From positions 1 to 50,691 of the forward strand of contig JAWPGT010000120.1 of assembly GCA_034638255.1 (NCBI GenBank): DNA of 50,691 bases, given 5' to 3'. A program made the translations under genes and the position numbers. The stretch comes from Coprinus comatus. Taxonomy: Eukaryota; Basidiomycota; Agaricomycetes; Agaricales; Agaricaceae. This document shows, piece by piece, positions 1 through 10,464 of this stretch (its first letter is position 1; the number at the start of each line of letters is the position of its first letter). The notes beneath the pieces were generated by a model that made no database searches, had not been told where the DNA came from, and saw only the letters and a program-made list of their open reading frames with translations.

Positions 1-138
1 TGTTTTATTTTCTTCATTGTCCCAATAATCAAAGACATACCATTTGAAGTGGTAAAGCTTCAAGTTTAAAATGCTTGAGGTTACAGCTGATTGTAATTGC
101 AGTCGAGGTTCTTTTATGAACTTAAGCACAGAGATATT

Positions 139-180
139 GATAGGCGCCCCGTCAAATGAACCAAATGTAACTTGATGTCA
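139..180 (+). promoter_or_regulatory. Upstream element shared by both U6 genes
   Basis: A block of about 42 bases starting gataggc and ending cttgatgtca lies about 30 bases before U6 copy 1. Nearly the same block, in the same relative position and orientation, precedes copy 2 (8624-8671), with a few inserted bases near its far end. The sequence between this block and the U6 start is poorly conserved, so the block is probably under selection. It is a candidate for the external RNA polymerase III promoter. No clear TATA box is seen at -30. Confidence 0.55.
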
Positions 181-210
181 AACATGTTTTGTAACTTACA
201 GTCAACTAAT

Positions 211-236
211 GTCCCCTTCGGAGTGACATACGAAAA

Positions 237-267
<31 letters not shown>

Positions 268-331
268 GGCCCTGCACAAGGATGACACGCTTTTCCGGAG
301 TGGTAGACCTACGGGTCTCAATATTTATTTT
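211..331 (+). ncRNA. U6 spliceosomal snRNA, copy 1 (variant)
   Basis: U6 pairs with the 5' splice site and with U2 and forms the catalytic core of the spliceosome. The conserved core is present, including attggaacgatacagagaag, the ACAGAGA box and ttagcatggcc. The 5' end folds as GUCCCC-UUCG-GAGUGAC with one mismatch. The 3' end has an AGACC-UACG-GGUCU hairpin followed by T runs at 328-331 and 333-338 that fit a Pol III terminator. Compared with copy 2 it has two extra A after the 5' hairpin, one 5'-stem mismatch and one C missing in the run after catgg, which lies in the internal stem-loop. It may be a weaker or decaying copy. Confidence 0.85.
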
Positions 332-460
332 ATTTTTTCTCATAACTTTTTTATGTTCATAGCAATCTTTTCTAGTTTCTCAACAATACAACTGATATCC
401 GCAAAAGAAAGTAATGTGATATGAAGATTTGGAATACAAATTGATTATTTACTACAAGTT

Positions 461-1982
461 TTAAAACACAGTTCCATCACTTTCAATCTCAATAGGAGGT
501 CCACAACGTGAGCAGGGCTGAAAAAAGAAGTAAACTATTCACTTACAGTTCAATAACTGTCATAGCACGCCATTCGACAATAGCTGGATGAGATGGCACT
601 GCTGTAGGTAATCCGGACTTTGGATCGGTTGGGAGAGCATTAGGCCTAAGCGTTAAAACACCCAAATCTACAAGAAGGCCACCTACACCACAAATTAGTT
701 ATTAGTTCAAAACTAGAAACGGATTAAAGTATATGTGAAAAGAACTTACCATTACGATATTCAGGAAGTCCAGTCATGTTTTCCAATCCTTCAATTTGCC
801 ATCCCAAGATCTTCTGGAAGACTTCAACAAGACTGTAAGTAAGCCACTGGGTTAATTTGTGGAATGGAACGAGAATCTCGTCATTTTCTTCGTTGTTAAT
901 CGAGGACGTGGTCGATTGAGCTAATGAAGGACAAGGCCAGACATCACCCAATGAAACACCTCCAAGAGAAAGACGTGAAGGCCAGATTGGGTTCAACCCA
1001 TCAAGAAGTGCTGTCCAGAGGCTGATAGGGGTACAGTTCGTGGAGAGGTTGGTAATGATTGCGATTCAAGGAAGTCTATTGTAAAACATTAAGCAAGTGA
1101 AAGGTCGCGAGTTGTTGTGCACACACCAACAAGATTTCCTGGTCTGCCTTCGGCTCCAAAGAATATAGGGCTCGCAGTAAGAGCCTTGCTGAGATTGTAT
1201 AGGAGAGAAGTACGGCCTTCCAGACCGGTCATTGGATTAGATTTGGTTACTTGCATAGCGGCCGCAACGCGCTCAGTAGTTATCTTGGCCAAGCCAGCAG
1301 CTAGAGACATACTGATGAGTAAAATGAAGGATTATATTCTGTTGGAATAACTTACCATCAACACGGTATGGCTGGTTCGGATCGCTAGAGAAGAATCCAT
1401 CTTGGAACATATGAATACTTGCAACTCCCAATCCTTCCGATCTACCAAGCGTCTTTCCTGTCCCAGGTTCAGTATACTTCCATGCATTTCCTGCACCAGC
1501 ATCAAGAAGAACAGAGACAAGGAAAAGATCCACTAGGCGACGTGCTTTCTCCTTCACATCGATATCCGAGGACCATTTATCGGCCAAAGGTTCAACGCGA
1601 GCAAGACCTGCATCTAGATGACGCCAACGACCGTGTGGTTGAATCTATGATAGCGGAATAACGATCAGACCTGATACATCCATGGCGGAAAAAGCGGAAC
1701 TGGGAAACTTGCGTTAGCCGGATCGGAGTTATAGTCTCTCTAAACATCGCCTCATAGTCAGTTCCACACCATAGATCTCTCACATTACACGCGGAGAACT
1801 ACCTTAATAATGTTCAAACAATATGTAGCAACATCCGCCTCCTTTCCGGGATGATAGTCGAAATATTGAAGTTTGCCTTTCGTGGCAAGATCGTAGACTT
1901 TAGAACAGCGTTCACGAATTGCTGGTAATGTACGCAAGTACGCTGCCTTGGCTTGAGGGGTGAGCTCTCCGAGAATATTCAT
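461..1982 (-). pseudogene. URC4: URC4/DUF1688 uracil catabolism gene, damaged
   Basis: The translation matches my knowledge of the DUF1688 (URC4/urg3) family, which is needed for the URC route of uracil degradation; its exact reaction is unresolved. The ATG is at 1982. Exons fit at 1803-1982, 1701-1739, 1356-1644, 1127-1300, 750-1075, 547-682 and possibly 461-517, with introns of 51-67 nt. Family blocks seen include LRTLPAIRERCSKVYDLATK, PHGRWRHLDAG, RRLVDLFLVSVLLDAGAGNAW, SNPMTGLEGRT, LVPFHKLTQWLTYSL and TGLPEYRNG. Near 1020 the frame breaks: DFLES... and LWTALLDGLNP are in different frames, one base short. At the 3' end only 29 nt (518-546) separate a donor from an acceptor, too short for an intron, and the usual stretch before the ending GPPIEIESDGTVF seems missing. 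A sequencing error at 1020 is possible. Confidence 0.7.
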
Positions 1983-2652
1983 GGTGGTAGTAGAAGGACA
2001 AGAAACGTTATCGTTCGAGGTTGGCCATCTCCGTATACATGATTGATCGGATAGGGGCTGTTTTGGCCTACAATTGGATATTCGCACACCTCTTCGACTT
2101 CGGATCACGATTCGCAGTGCCTCGTGTGGTTATACTAGAGTTCAGGAGTAATAAGGTAAACCCAAGTAACTGGACGTACTTGACCACGCTCATAGTACTC
2201 CAATTTAGGGGATCTTGTGCGTATATATTATAATCTTCGAGTATATTCAAAAGAACAAGAAAAGAAAGCATACTATTGTCCATTTGCATACGCATAACTT
2301 GTTACTACTGTTACAAAAAACGAGTCTCTTTAACGTTCCTACTAATCATATCTCACAACATCAACGTCAACATCAACCTTCGCGTTACCTCATTATCCCT
2401 TTAAATCGTAGTATATATCAAAAATCAATGGAGCCAAGAGATGAAAAAAAAAATAGTTCACAAGAACAAAAAAGTGGGAGGCATAATATAGGAACAAACC
2501 ATAAAAGAACCCGATACGAGTGTGTCAAACACCATCTATAGGTTCAAGCAACATAGTAGAGACCCCAGGTCCCTTATCTATGTTCACTTACAAACAATTT
2601 CTCGACCCAACGTCCGGCCACCTTTTTTGAGTGTTTTAATTTTTAACTTGTT
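1983..2652. other. Intergenic: URC4 5' side and 3' side of the next gene
   Basis: No convincing gene is seen. The stretch holds the promoter side of URC4 (from 1983) and the 3' flank of the SAP-domain gene that ends at 2653. Short ORFs on both strands here have no coding character. Confidence 0.5.
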
Positions 2653-5600
2653 TTAAGAATCCGCTCCAATCCCAATTCCAACACCACTCCCACCACTAAC
2701 TCTACTTCTCCTTCTCGCAACTTCACTTTGTCTAACTCTCCTTTTCGCACTTGCAAGTACATTTCTCTCTTTACCACCAGCACTAACCACTCTTCCTTTT
2801 ATTGGCGCACCACCGCCAATACTACCCTTAGCACCCGCCCCAACACTCGATCTAGTTCTTCTCCTAGGTCTAAATCCACCACCACTTGGTACTCTAGCCT
2901 TCATAATCCCAGATCCCGAAGCAATCCTCATAGTACCTGTCCCATTCCTAGCATGTCCACTGGGTTGTTTGTTTGCGTCGGATTTATCATTGGTATTGGT
3001 AGTACCATAAACACCAGATGAGGATGAAGAAGCAGCAGCTTCTCTTTGTGAAGCTAACTTTGCAATAATTTTCGACCTCGAGATTCTTGGTTTCCTACCA
3101 GTGAGAGACCGTTGTTTGAAAGGTACACTTCCCGTATCAGAAGCGGTAGTTGCAGTAGCACCCGCGACTTTATTTCCTTCCTCATCAACACCTTTACTTG
3201 ACAAGGACGCCAATACCGGAATACTAGATCCACGAGGATTCATAATAGGTTTACTGAAAATCTTTCCAGGTCCAGGTGTAGCCAAAGCATTAGCATTCGA
3301 AGAAGTTGAAGTTGGCGAGAGAATTGTATGAAGTTGCCGTTGTGGTTGTTGAGAAATCCTAGGAGAACCAACTCCAAATCCAATTGTACCTCCACTCGTT
3401 CCTCTCCTATGCATTTGAACTTTTGGACTATTAGTAATAGCTCCCAAAAGTGACGCTTTCTTCTTTTTCCCAATGCCGCCTCCGACACCTCCTATCGATG
3501 CAGAAGTCGATGGCATGGCTGCGATTCCATTCGTATTACTGGTATTAGATGTTGTAACAGCAGTAGCGGTAGCAGTTGTCGCAGTAGTAGTCGCCGTGGT
3601 GGGATTTGAGTTTGAGAAAGATTCGGGTTTCTTCATTTTAGCCAATGAACTAGCGGTAGGAGCAAACAACCTCGAGCTTCCCATCGTACTCAACCTTGAA
3701 GCAACAGTAGAAGCTCCACTTCCACTTCCACTCCCACTCCCACTCCCAACCTTCACTCCCATACTTCCGACACCAGCACCTGTAGCCGTCGACATCCTCG
3801 ATTTCACACTAACACCAGCAGTTCCTGAACCCATTCTACTAGAAGCAACAGAACTATTACTTCCTGTTCTTTTATGACCATTTACCCCAGTACCGGTCGT
3901 CCCAAGGTTGAAAGTGAAAGACGGAGGTATAGGAGACCTAGACCTCCCTAAAGAAGCTGAAGCTTTTAAACCTTGACCTTGATTTTGAGCAACTGATAGT
4001 CGACTACCACCTGCCCCGGCGGTTCCGTTACCGTTGACCATGGAACCCGAACTTGCCGCACCATTAACACTGCGTGTTGGTGCGAAACCAGTCGTACTAG
4101 CTTTCTTTGCCGTTGCCGCTGCCGACGTTCCCGCTTTATCTTTATTCGGCATTGTGGATGAGGCTGGAACACGAGTAGCAGTAGTGGGAGGGGCGGCTAT
4201 TGGTTTACCTCGATTCCAAACGCTAGTGACTAAATTCTTGGCAGAAGTCAAGAACGCGAAACGTCCTGCAGCTTTAGCTTTAGCACCTAAGACCCGCCAC
4301 AAAAGGCGAACAAGAAAAGAACCAGAAAAGAAAACGAGAAGAGTTAGCATCCTGTTACCCCTGAGAGAGCGCCGCAATCAAAATGTGTAGTAAAGTGTAT
4401 ATGTGGCCATAGAAAATTAAAAAGGCCAAAGAAAGAAAACGGCAAAGAAATAGAGTACAGACCATTAGCATTAACAGCACTAGCTCTAGCTGCACTTTTT
4501 CTCCTTGCAGCAGCAGCACCAGCACCAACACCAACAGCCGAACTTCTTCTTTTCGCTCTGCTCATTTCCAATTTTCGTTTAATAACTTGACGTTCTCTTT
4601 CTCTTTTCCCTTCTTCGACTTTCTGATCTTCGGTTTGGTTATCAACCTCCATATCCACATCATTCTCTTCCCTTTCCTTGTTCTTTTTATCCTGAGCTTG
4701 TGTTTGTGTTTGAGCTTCAGGATCAATCTTAATTCTTTTACCTCCTCTTTCACGTTCTTCATCCACAGCCATCATCACACCCTCCCCTTCATCGACACCA
4801 TCCATATCATCATCTTCCTCTATATTATCATCATCACCAAATCCGCCAGGTATAGCCATACCACGTCTCCCATTACTAATAACTCTAGTCGACCCACTAG
4901 TTCTTCCACCTCCTATACTTCCTTTTGAACCAACACGAACGCCCATACCAAGATTCTTAACGGCACCAGGTCCAGTTTTCGGTCTTCTAGGTCCATTACC
5001 ACCAAGACCAAGGTTACTAGTGTTATCTTCATTCAACACACTTGACTTTCTCTTCTTCCCAATTTCCACTTTCTCCATCTTTCTTTTCACCAATCCATCA
5101 ATACCTTCCATTTTTTGGAACTCTGCATCATGCACATCATCAAATTTCTTCGTTATCTCTCCTTTCCCTAAACCTACACCACTCAATCTCGAAGGTAAAG
5201 GTTTCACATCCCTCTGCATCTTTTCCACATCTTCCTTTGTATGCATTCCAGGATTTAAATTACTGATGATATCAGAACTAAGTCCTTGAACACCAGAAGC
5301 CTGTAATCGTTTATTCATTTCTTCCAAAACACTCGAAGCAGCAGATCGAAATTCGTTATTCGAAACATTATGTTTTGGATCCGGTGATCCAAAAATAAAT
5401 GGAGAAGGGGATTTATGTGATGATAGTGAATTCAATTTGGAATGAGAACGAGATCGAGTTGGGGTTTGAGAGGCCATTATCATTGCTGCCGCATTCAAAG
5501 TACTAATACCATTCTCAGGTACGTTTCTAGAAGTATTCCCTTCCCCTTCCTCTTCCCCGTTACCGTTGCCATTGTTATTGATATTATTATTGCCAGTATC

Positions 5601-6771
5601 GTTGACGTCGACTTTATCGGCATCAGTATCCATATCCAAATCGGAAGGTTTATTAGGACTAGAAGGAACTCCAGGAGCAAGATCATTAGCCGTCAAGGTC
5701 GGATAAAGACTTTCGAAGTTCCTTTTTTCAGGTGCCCAAAAGTTTCCAGCATTTCGAGAAGTAGAAGGTCCGCCAGGACTCATAAGAAGATCAAAACTCG
5801 TCGTAAGAGGTTTCAATCGCGGTGTTTGGAAGATATTTTCTCCAGATAAACCAGTATTGTTTGTGCCTGGATTTGAAACAAGACGAATGGTAGTTGTAGG
5901 TTGTTGTTTCATTGGTGTTGAAACAGCACCAAAACCATAACCCATACTCAATCGAGCTTCAGAAGGAGCAGGTATACCTGGACGAGATGAACATCCAGGT
6001 AACGGTTCTGTTGACATTCGTTTGTTTTTTCCTGGTGCGGCGGCAGAAGGGGAATCGTCGTTCAGAGAAATAAACCCAGGGTTGGCGGAAGAATGAGGAA
6101 AGGAATGCTGGGTAAGCGCAAGTTCGTCTGCGGTTAGTTGCGGTGTAGATTCAGAATTCGGTTCATGTGTGGTCGATGGTGGTTTGGAGGATGATTTGGA
6201 TGAAGATGACCCTATCGATGGATGTTTTCCGTGGGTGTTCCGCTTAAGACCAAGTGACGTTGCGATTGCCTTCAGAGAAGAACCAACAGCTGTAATGAAG
6301 AAAAATTAAATTAGAGGTTGGTAATGAAATCAAGTTGATGGAAGTCGTACATTTAGAGCCTCCGGTTCCAAATTCTCCAGAACGATGGGAAATTGTACCC
6401 TGCGATGAACCAGTTTCATCGACCTCTGGAATACTTTCCATTACAAGCTCCCATTGTTCACTCATGCGCGACAACGGATTCTTCGTCACCTTGGCATCTT
6501 CTTCCGGAACCACTGCAGATATATTTTCTCTTTTCGTTGGCGATGGTGATTCGGCTACACTGCTGGAGTCTGAGTCTGTTTCACTGCGCGCAGCAATGCT
6601 GAGAGGGTCGTCCTTGGGCAGAGTACCGGCTTTCTGTTTGAGTCGTTTGATGAGGTCGACGTTCTTGCCATTGGCCTTGATAGAATGGATCTTGCAGAGC
6701 TTTACTAGCTGGTCCCGTTTGAGCGAATGAAGTGCTGGGCTGTTAAACAGAATTTCAGTGGTTTCCGACAT
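2653..6771 (-). CDS. SAP-domain protein resembling NuSAP (spindle/chromatin)
   Basis: A long basic, low-complexity protein of about 1,260-1,320 residues in three exons: 6351-6771, about 4459-6289, and about 4360 (or 4286) to 2653. I chose the ATG at 6771 (MSETTE); another lies eight codons upstream. Residues about 14-50 form a SAP motif (LHSLKRDQLVKLCKI...NVDLIKRLKQK), a DNA-binding helix-extension-helix. Near residue 525 is FDDVHDAEFQKMEGIDGLVK, resembling the microtubule-binding helix of NuSAP (H..EF.KM.SID). Acidic stretches follow, then a serine- and glycine-rich basic tail with a block GRKPRISRSKIIAKLASQ. The second intron is ambiguous. A GTACTC donor with a CAG acceptor keeps a hydrophobic segment (MLTLLVFFSGSF); a GTCTGT donor with the TTAG near 4287 removes it. 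The NuSAP link is an inference from order and motif. Confidence 0.65.
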
Positions 6772-7600
6772 TCTGGCATCAATCCAACAGTACATGCGCC
6801 CCTGATACTCACGCGCCCTTCATATTTCGGTCATGTGACCGCGTTAGTTCCACAACATCTGCCTAATTCGGGACAATTGAATTGAATGAAATGTCTATCA
6901 TGATGAAAACAAATAATTAAGCTTCTTCGATCGCATGAAGCAGCCGAAGCGAGTTTAAATCACAAAGAAAGCATTGAGGCCATCGAAGGGTGACTTGTTC
7001 CTTAGTCCACATGCACATTGCAGGGCCAGGTTAAATCTCACTAGTTTCTATTTTTATCGCGTTCAATACTAAGCGGTTGCAATCTCTGGTTGCAATACAT
7101 CAAGCCTTTGCATTGAGATAAAGAATAAAATCCTATTAGCTCTCGGGGAGTACCAACTCAGTTCAAGTTCTTTCTTGAAACATTAACCCGTTAGTACTGA
7201 CTCAAGTGTCACCTTGTACGTCAGTAAGTCTCAGATAAATCATGGAACAAGAGAGCATATGGATGCAAATGCAATGAATTAAAGTGGTAGATAAAGTTGA
7301 ATAATGTGATGCGAAAGCATGAAAAGTCAAGGCAGAAATATAACCTGTACAGCAAATCATGAATAACTCACCCGAGTTCTAGGTGGTGCGACGTGCCCTG
7401 ACGTTGGTTCATTAACTAACCAGCCGGACGTGGCTACTAAATTGAAGCTCTAAAATAGCGTCAAGTGGTGGTGGTCACAGCAGTAATGGGGGTTCGTACC
7501 AACTCCAAGGAGAGTATAAATGTGAGAGTGTGCATCGTACACAACTAATCGAACGATCAAGGATTTGCACTGACTCTGGCCATTAACAATTGTCGCTCCC
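6772..7600. other. Gene-free intergenic stretch
   Basis: No coding exon is recognised. It should hold the promoter of the minus-strand SAP gene. A TATA-like agtataaatg near 7511-7520 could serve a plus-strand transcript reaching the ORF after 7600. Confidence 0.4.
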
Positions 7601-7630
7601 CTGCTCCAACTTTCTCTTAATTCCTAATCC

Positions 7631-8078
7631 CCAATTCGCAGAACTATTGCCCGGTAGTAGATGGTTGATCACAAGTGGCACGGGTGGAAAATTCTCCAAC
7701 TTCTATCTGGATTGTCACCGCAACGGAAATTAATCGTTGTCAATTGATCTAGTCCAATATGAAGTTGTGATGAAGCATGATGAAAGATATCGCTTCGCAT
7801 ATTGGATTGATCCTTTGCAAGAAAAGCTGCCTTTCCGTTTGGCCATGTGTACCACCGCCAAGGCGAAACTAGGTAAGTTGTTACGAGTCATATGTACTAG
7901 TATTTCCCAACATCAAGCTGATGCAGTGAATCTCTTGTCATTAGTACACGGCTTGCAGGGATTTATTTATAAAATAGACCTTATAGGATTCAGACACGGA
8001 AACGAAGCCTATTTGGACGCAAATCTCTTGACAATAATATACCAGACACCTAGAACTCAAACAACAGATACATGTTAA
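7631..8078 (+). CDS. Unrecognised coding-like stretch with one intron, possibly broken
   Basis: An open frame reads ...RWLITSGTGGKFSNFYLDCH..., meets a TAA near 7730, and continues in the same frame with a 113-residue ORF (from a TTG near 7737) ending DTC. A good 54-nt intron with GTAAGT and ATGCAG borders lies near 7872-7925. A TATA-like site is about 120 bases upstream. No clear ATG was found before the stop, so this is either a decayed gene or one with an unseen intron. The product is not recognised. Confidence 0.25.
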
Positions 8079-8472
8079 AACCGAGGCTTGCCCTCATGAG
8101 AAACTATTTCGTAAAATACCGCATTTCATTCATTGTCGGAAGCGATCTAGGGTCGTCTGGTGATATACTCTTAGAATGAAACTGAATTGTACAAATTTGG
8201 TGTCAAGGAAAATGGATATGCCTATTGTTGACTTTAAATCCTCTTCGTTTATTTTTACGAAGATAATCGATTGAAAAGGGGGAAAGGACATTTGTGTTTG
8301 TGAATTTTGGAACGGAGCAAGGTTATATACTTGATATTGTGTAGTTCATGTAGAAAACTTACAACACATTGTTTTTACTTTTATTATTGAAGAAAAAATT
8401 TGAAGAGAAATCAAGTCCTCTTGCACGAGAAGAAAATCTTAGAATGTATCAAAAATAACTATGAGAAGAAAC

Positions 8473-8537
8473 AAAATAAATATTGAGACCCGTAGGTCTA
8501 CCACTCCGGAAAAGCGTGTCATCCTTGTGCAGGGGCC

Positions 8538-8568
<31 letters not shown>

Positions 8569-8592
8569 TTCGTATGTCACCCCGAAGGGGAC
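8473..8592 (-). ncRNA. U6 spliceosomal snRNA, copy 2 (canonical)
   Basis: Spliceosomal U6, minus strand. The 5' hairpin GUCCCC-UUCG-GGGUGAC pairs perfectly. The ACAGAGA box, the core tagcatggcccctgcacaag and the gacacgc block are intact. The 3' part repeats copy 1, including the AGACC-UACG-GGUCU hairpin, and ends at a TTTT run (AAAA at 8473-8476 on the plus strand). Compared with copy 1 it has six instead of eight A after the hairpin and keeps the full CCCC run in the internal stem-loop, so it is the better candidate for the active gene. Confidence 0.92.
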
Positions 8593-8623
8593 ATTAGTAG
8601 AAGATAATGTTACGAATTGTATG

Positions 8624-8671
8624 TGACATCAAGTTACATTTGGTTCATTTGATGGGTCATGGGTGCCTATC
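8624..8671 (-). promoter_or_regulatory. Upstream element shared by both U6 genes (copy 2)
   Basis: On the minus strand the block reads gataggcaccc...tcaaatgaacc...cttgatgtca. It matches 139-180 almost base for base, about 31 bases before the U6 start, with about six extra bases near its far end. Conservation in both copies while the spacer diverges suggests a Pol III promoter element. Confidence 0.55.
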
Positions 8672-8743
8672 CCGTCACTTCCCAAGTCCCTTCGGTTCCG
8701 ACTCCTCGTCACTTCTTACAACGACGAACACCTTGCCCTTATC

Positions 8744-8926
8744 GAGTGACTCCAAAGTCCCCTTTCCTCAGAGCTAGCAAAGAGAGGTTCAGCCGAGTTA
8801 GAGTCTGTGTTGAAGATCTCTAATGGATCCGAGCTTGCAATGGTTAAAATGGTGGATTTTGTGGGATTAACAGATCCATATTACTGTAACACCTGTGCCA
8901 AGCTCTTGGAGGCTTGGACTTGGTAG
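8744..8926 (+). other. Short coding-like stretch, unassigned
   Basis: A 59-codon open frame reads ...SSELAKRGSAELESVLK... and ...VGLTDPYYCNTCAK..., ending in TAG. It has protein-like composition and a CxxC pair, but no start codon or splice partner was found. It may be an exon remnant or chance. Confidence 0.2.
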
Positions 8927-9244
8927 GATGATTCCGCCGTAAGTGTAATCTTCTCCTCCTAACTCTCAATGTACACACAAAATCTAGAGAATTGTTTAAA
9001 GACAGAGGTCACGAATTTGTCTTTGATTCCAAGAGCTCTCTGATGTTAGAATCGGATGTAGTTATAACTGGAAAGAACTTGGGGAGTTATTTGCGTCATT
9101 TTTCCACATTTACATCCGGGCCCAAGTACAATGGTCAGATCGGGAATCTTTTCCGTTGGTAGATGATGACAAGAGATGTATTAATTAATTTCCTAGGAGG
9201 ACCACGAGGCTGACAAGGAGGTTCGAGTCCCAGGCTACATTGTA

Positions 9245-10262
9245 ATGACAGTAATGACAGCCACCAGTACCTTCGAGAGACATAAAAAGGTGGATGATCT
9301 TGTCGAAACCCTTTCTTCGCCATCCCCAGAGAACTCGAATTCCAACAACCTCATATCTATATTCACTCGATCTCAACTTGTATCCATGATGGCTCCCTCC
9401 AACTCTACTACTACCCGTTTCCAGACTTTTTTTATCTTCTGGACAATCCTATGGAACGTCATCTTATTCCCATTCTCTATTATCTACCACTACACTTGGG
9501 CCGCACATCACAATGTCAACTCGGATGAGGAAATTGACATTGAGGCTAACGTTGTTCCAGGTACTACCAATACCAATACCAATACCCAAGGTTTGTCGTC
9601 AGGTTATTCACTTGTCGATTCTGATTAATATTCGAGTTAGTAGCTACTACGAGTGTTATCAGAACACTGTTTAATTTTCAGATCCCGGGAGTCAGTTCTG
9701 GGAATGTCAACAGAGGGGAGGAAATGCTGGATCTTTATCCCAGTATGAAATCATTCTCCTTTCAATACTATTATTAATCTTTTTAACTCTCAAAAAAGCA
9801 TTAGGTGGGTTATCGACACCAGGCTTCCACAACGGAGCACAAATCACCATTTTGGCCAATGAAACAATTAAACCGAAAACACAAGCCGAGGTCCTCGCTC
9901 AAGCTATGGAACGTTATGGACCTAAGCCCACTGAAGCCATTGCCGGAGAACGTGAATCAATCACTTCCACTTCCACTTCCGCCAACCTCGAAGCAAGCTC
10001 AAGTTCCGAGTTCGAGTTGGATGGCAATGAGAGATCTGGTGGAGAAGAGTCAGTTACGTCATGTGAAACTGGACAAACTGTCAGTGAAAAGATTTCTGGT
10101 GACGAGAATGAGGACGTTCACGATGATGAGTCCATTTCTTGTGAGTCACTTTTTAGCTCAACGTCCCTAATTCCAGTTTATTTACGATTTTTAGCTATGG
10201 ATTCATGCAACTCATTCTACACTTGCGCTGAAGGCTATGAGTCTGAATACTACGATTTGTAA
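9245..10262 (+). CDS. Hypothetical single-pass membrane protein
   Basis: The first exon from ATG 9245 encodes a polar N-terminus and one hydrophobic helix, FFIFWTILWNVILFPFSIIY, followed by HYTWAAHHN and an acidic stretch. Likely introns follow: GTTTGT... after the NTNTNTQ repeat (about 9592 to near 9681-9692), GTATGA...AAAAAAG (about 9741-9798), and a clear 54-nt GTGAGT...TTTTAG intron at 10141-10194. The last exon ends SEYYDL with TAA at 10260-10262. The middle splice sites are uncertain because only some combinations keep the frame into ...GGLSTPGFHNG... and NETIKPKTQAEVLAQAMERY. The C-terminal half is serine-rich and acidic. No family is recognised. Confidence 0.45.
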
Positions 10263-10372
10263 GTTGATTCAGGAATCGGGACGTAGCTGCAGCCTTAACG
10301 ATGATAGAATAGATTATGAGAATAATAAACTTGAGTTAAATACGCAGAGTATTCTAGATGTGTACGACAGGA

Positions 10373-10464
10373 CTGAAGTCCGAAAGTAAAAGAAAGATAA
10401 AGTGAATATACAAACATGAGACATAATTAAAGGCATACCTGAAGTCCGAAAGTAAAAGAAAGAT
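10373..10464. repeat. Direct repeat, 26 bp, two copies
   Basis: ctgaagtccgaaagtaaaag (continuing aaagat) occurs at about 10373-10398 and again at 10439-10464, 66 bp apart, just after the membrane protein gene. The second copy is followed by ggacttcag, the reverse complement of its own start, so it could form a hairpin. Confidence 0.7.

Noticed and set aside
3473..3877. 134-residue plus-strand ORF (and similar plus-strand ORFs at 4034-4390, 4587-4928 and 5442-5849)
   Set aside because: These are antisense shadows of the low-complexity SAP/NuSAP-like gene; repetitive Gly/Ser codons read as Pro/Leu/Val on the other strand.
9205..9240. tRNA-like B box (ggaggttcgagtcccaggc)
   Set aside because: It resembles a T-arm, but no acceptor, D or anticodon arm can be folded around it, so it is not a tRNA gene.
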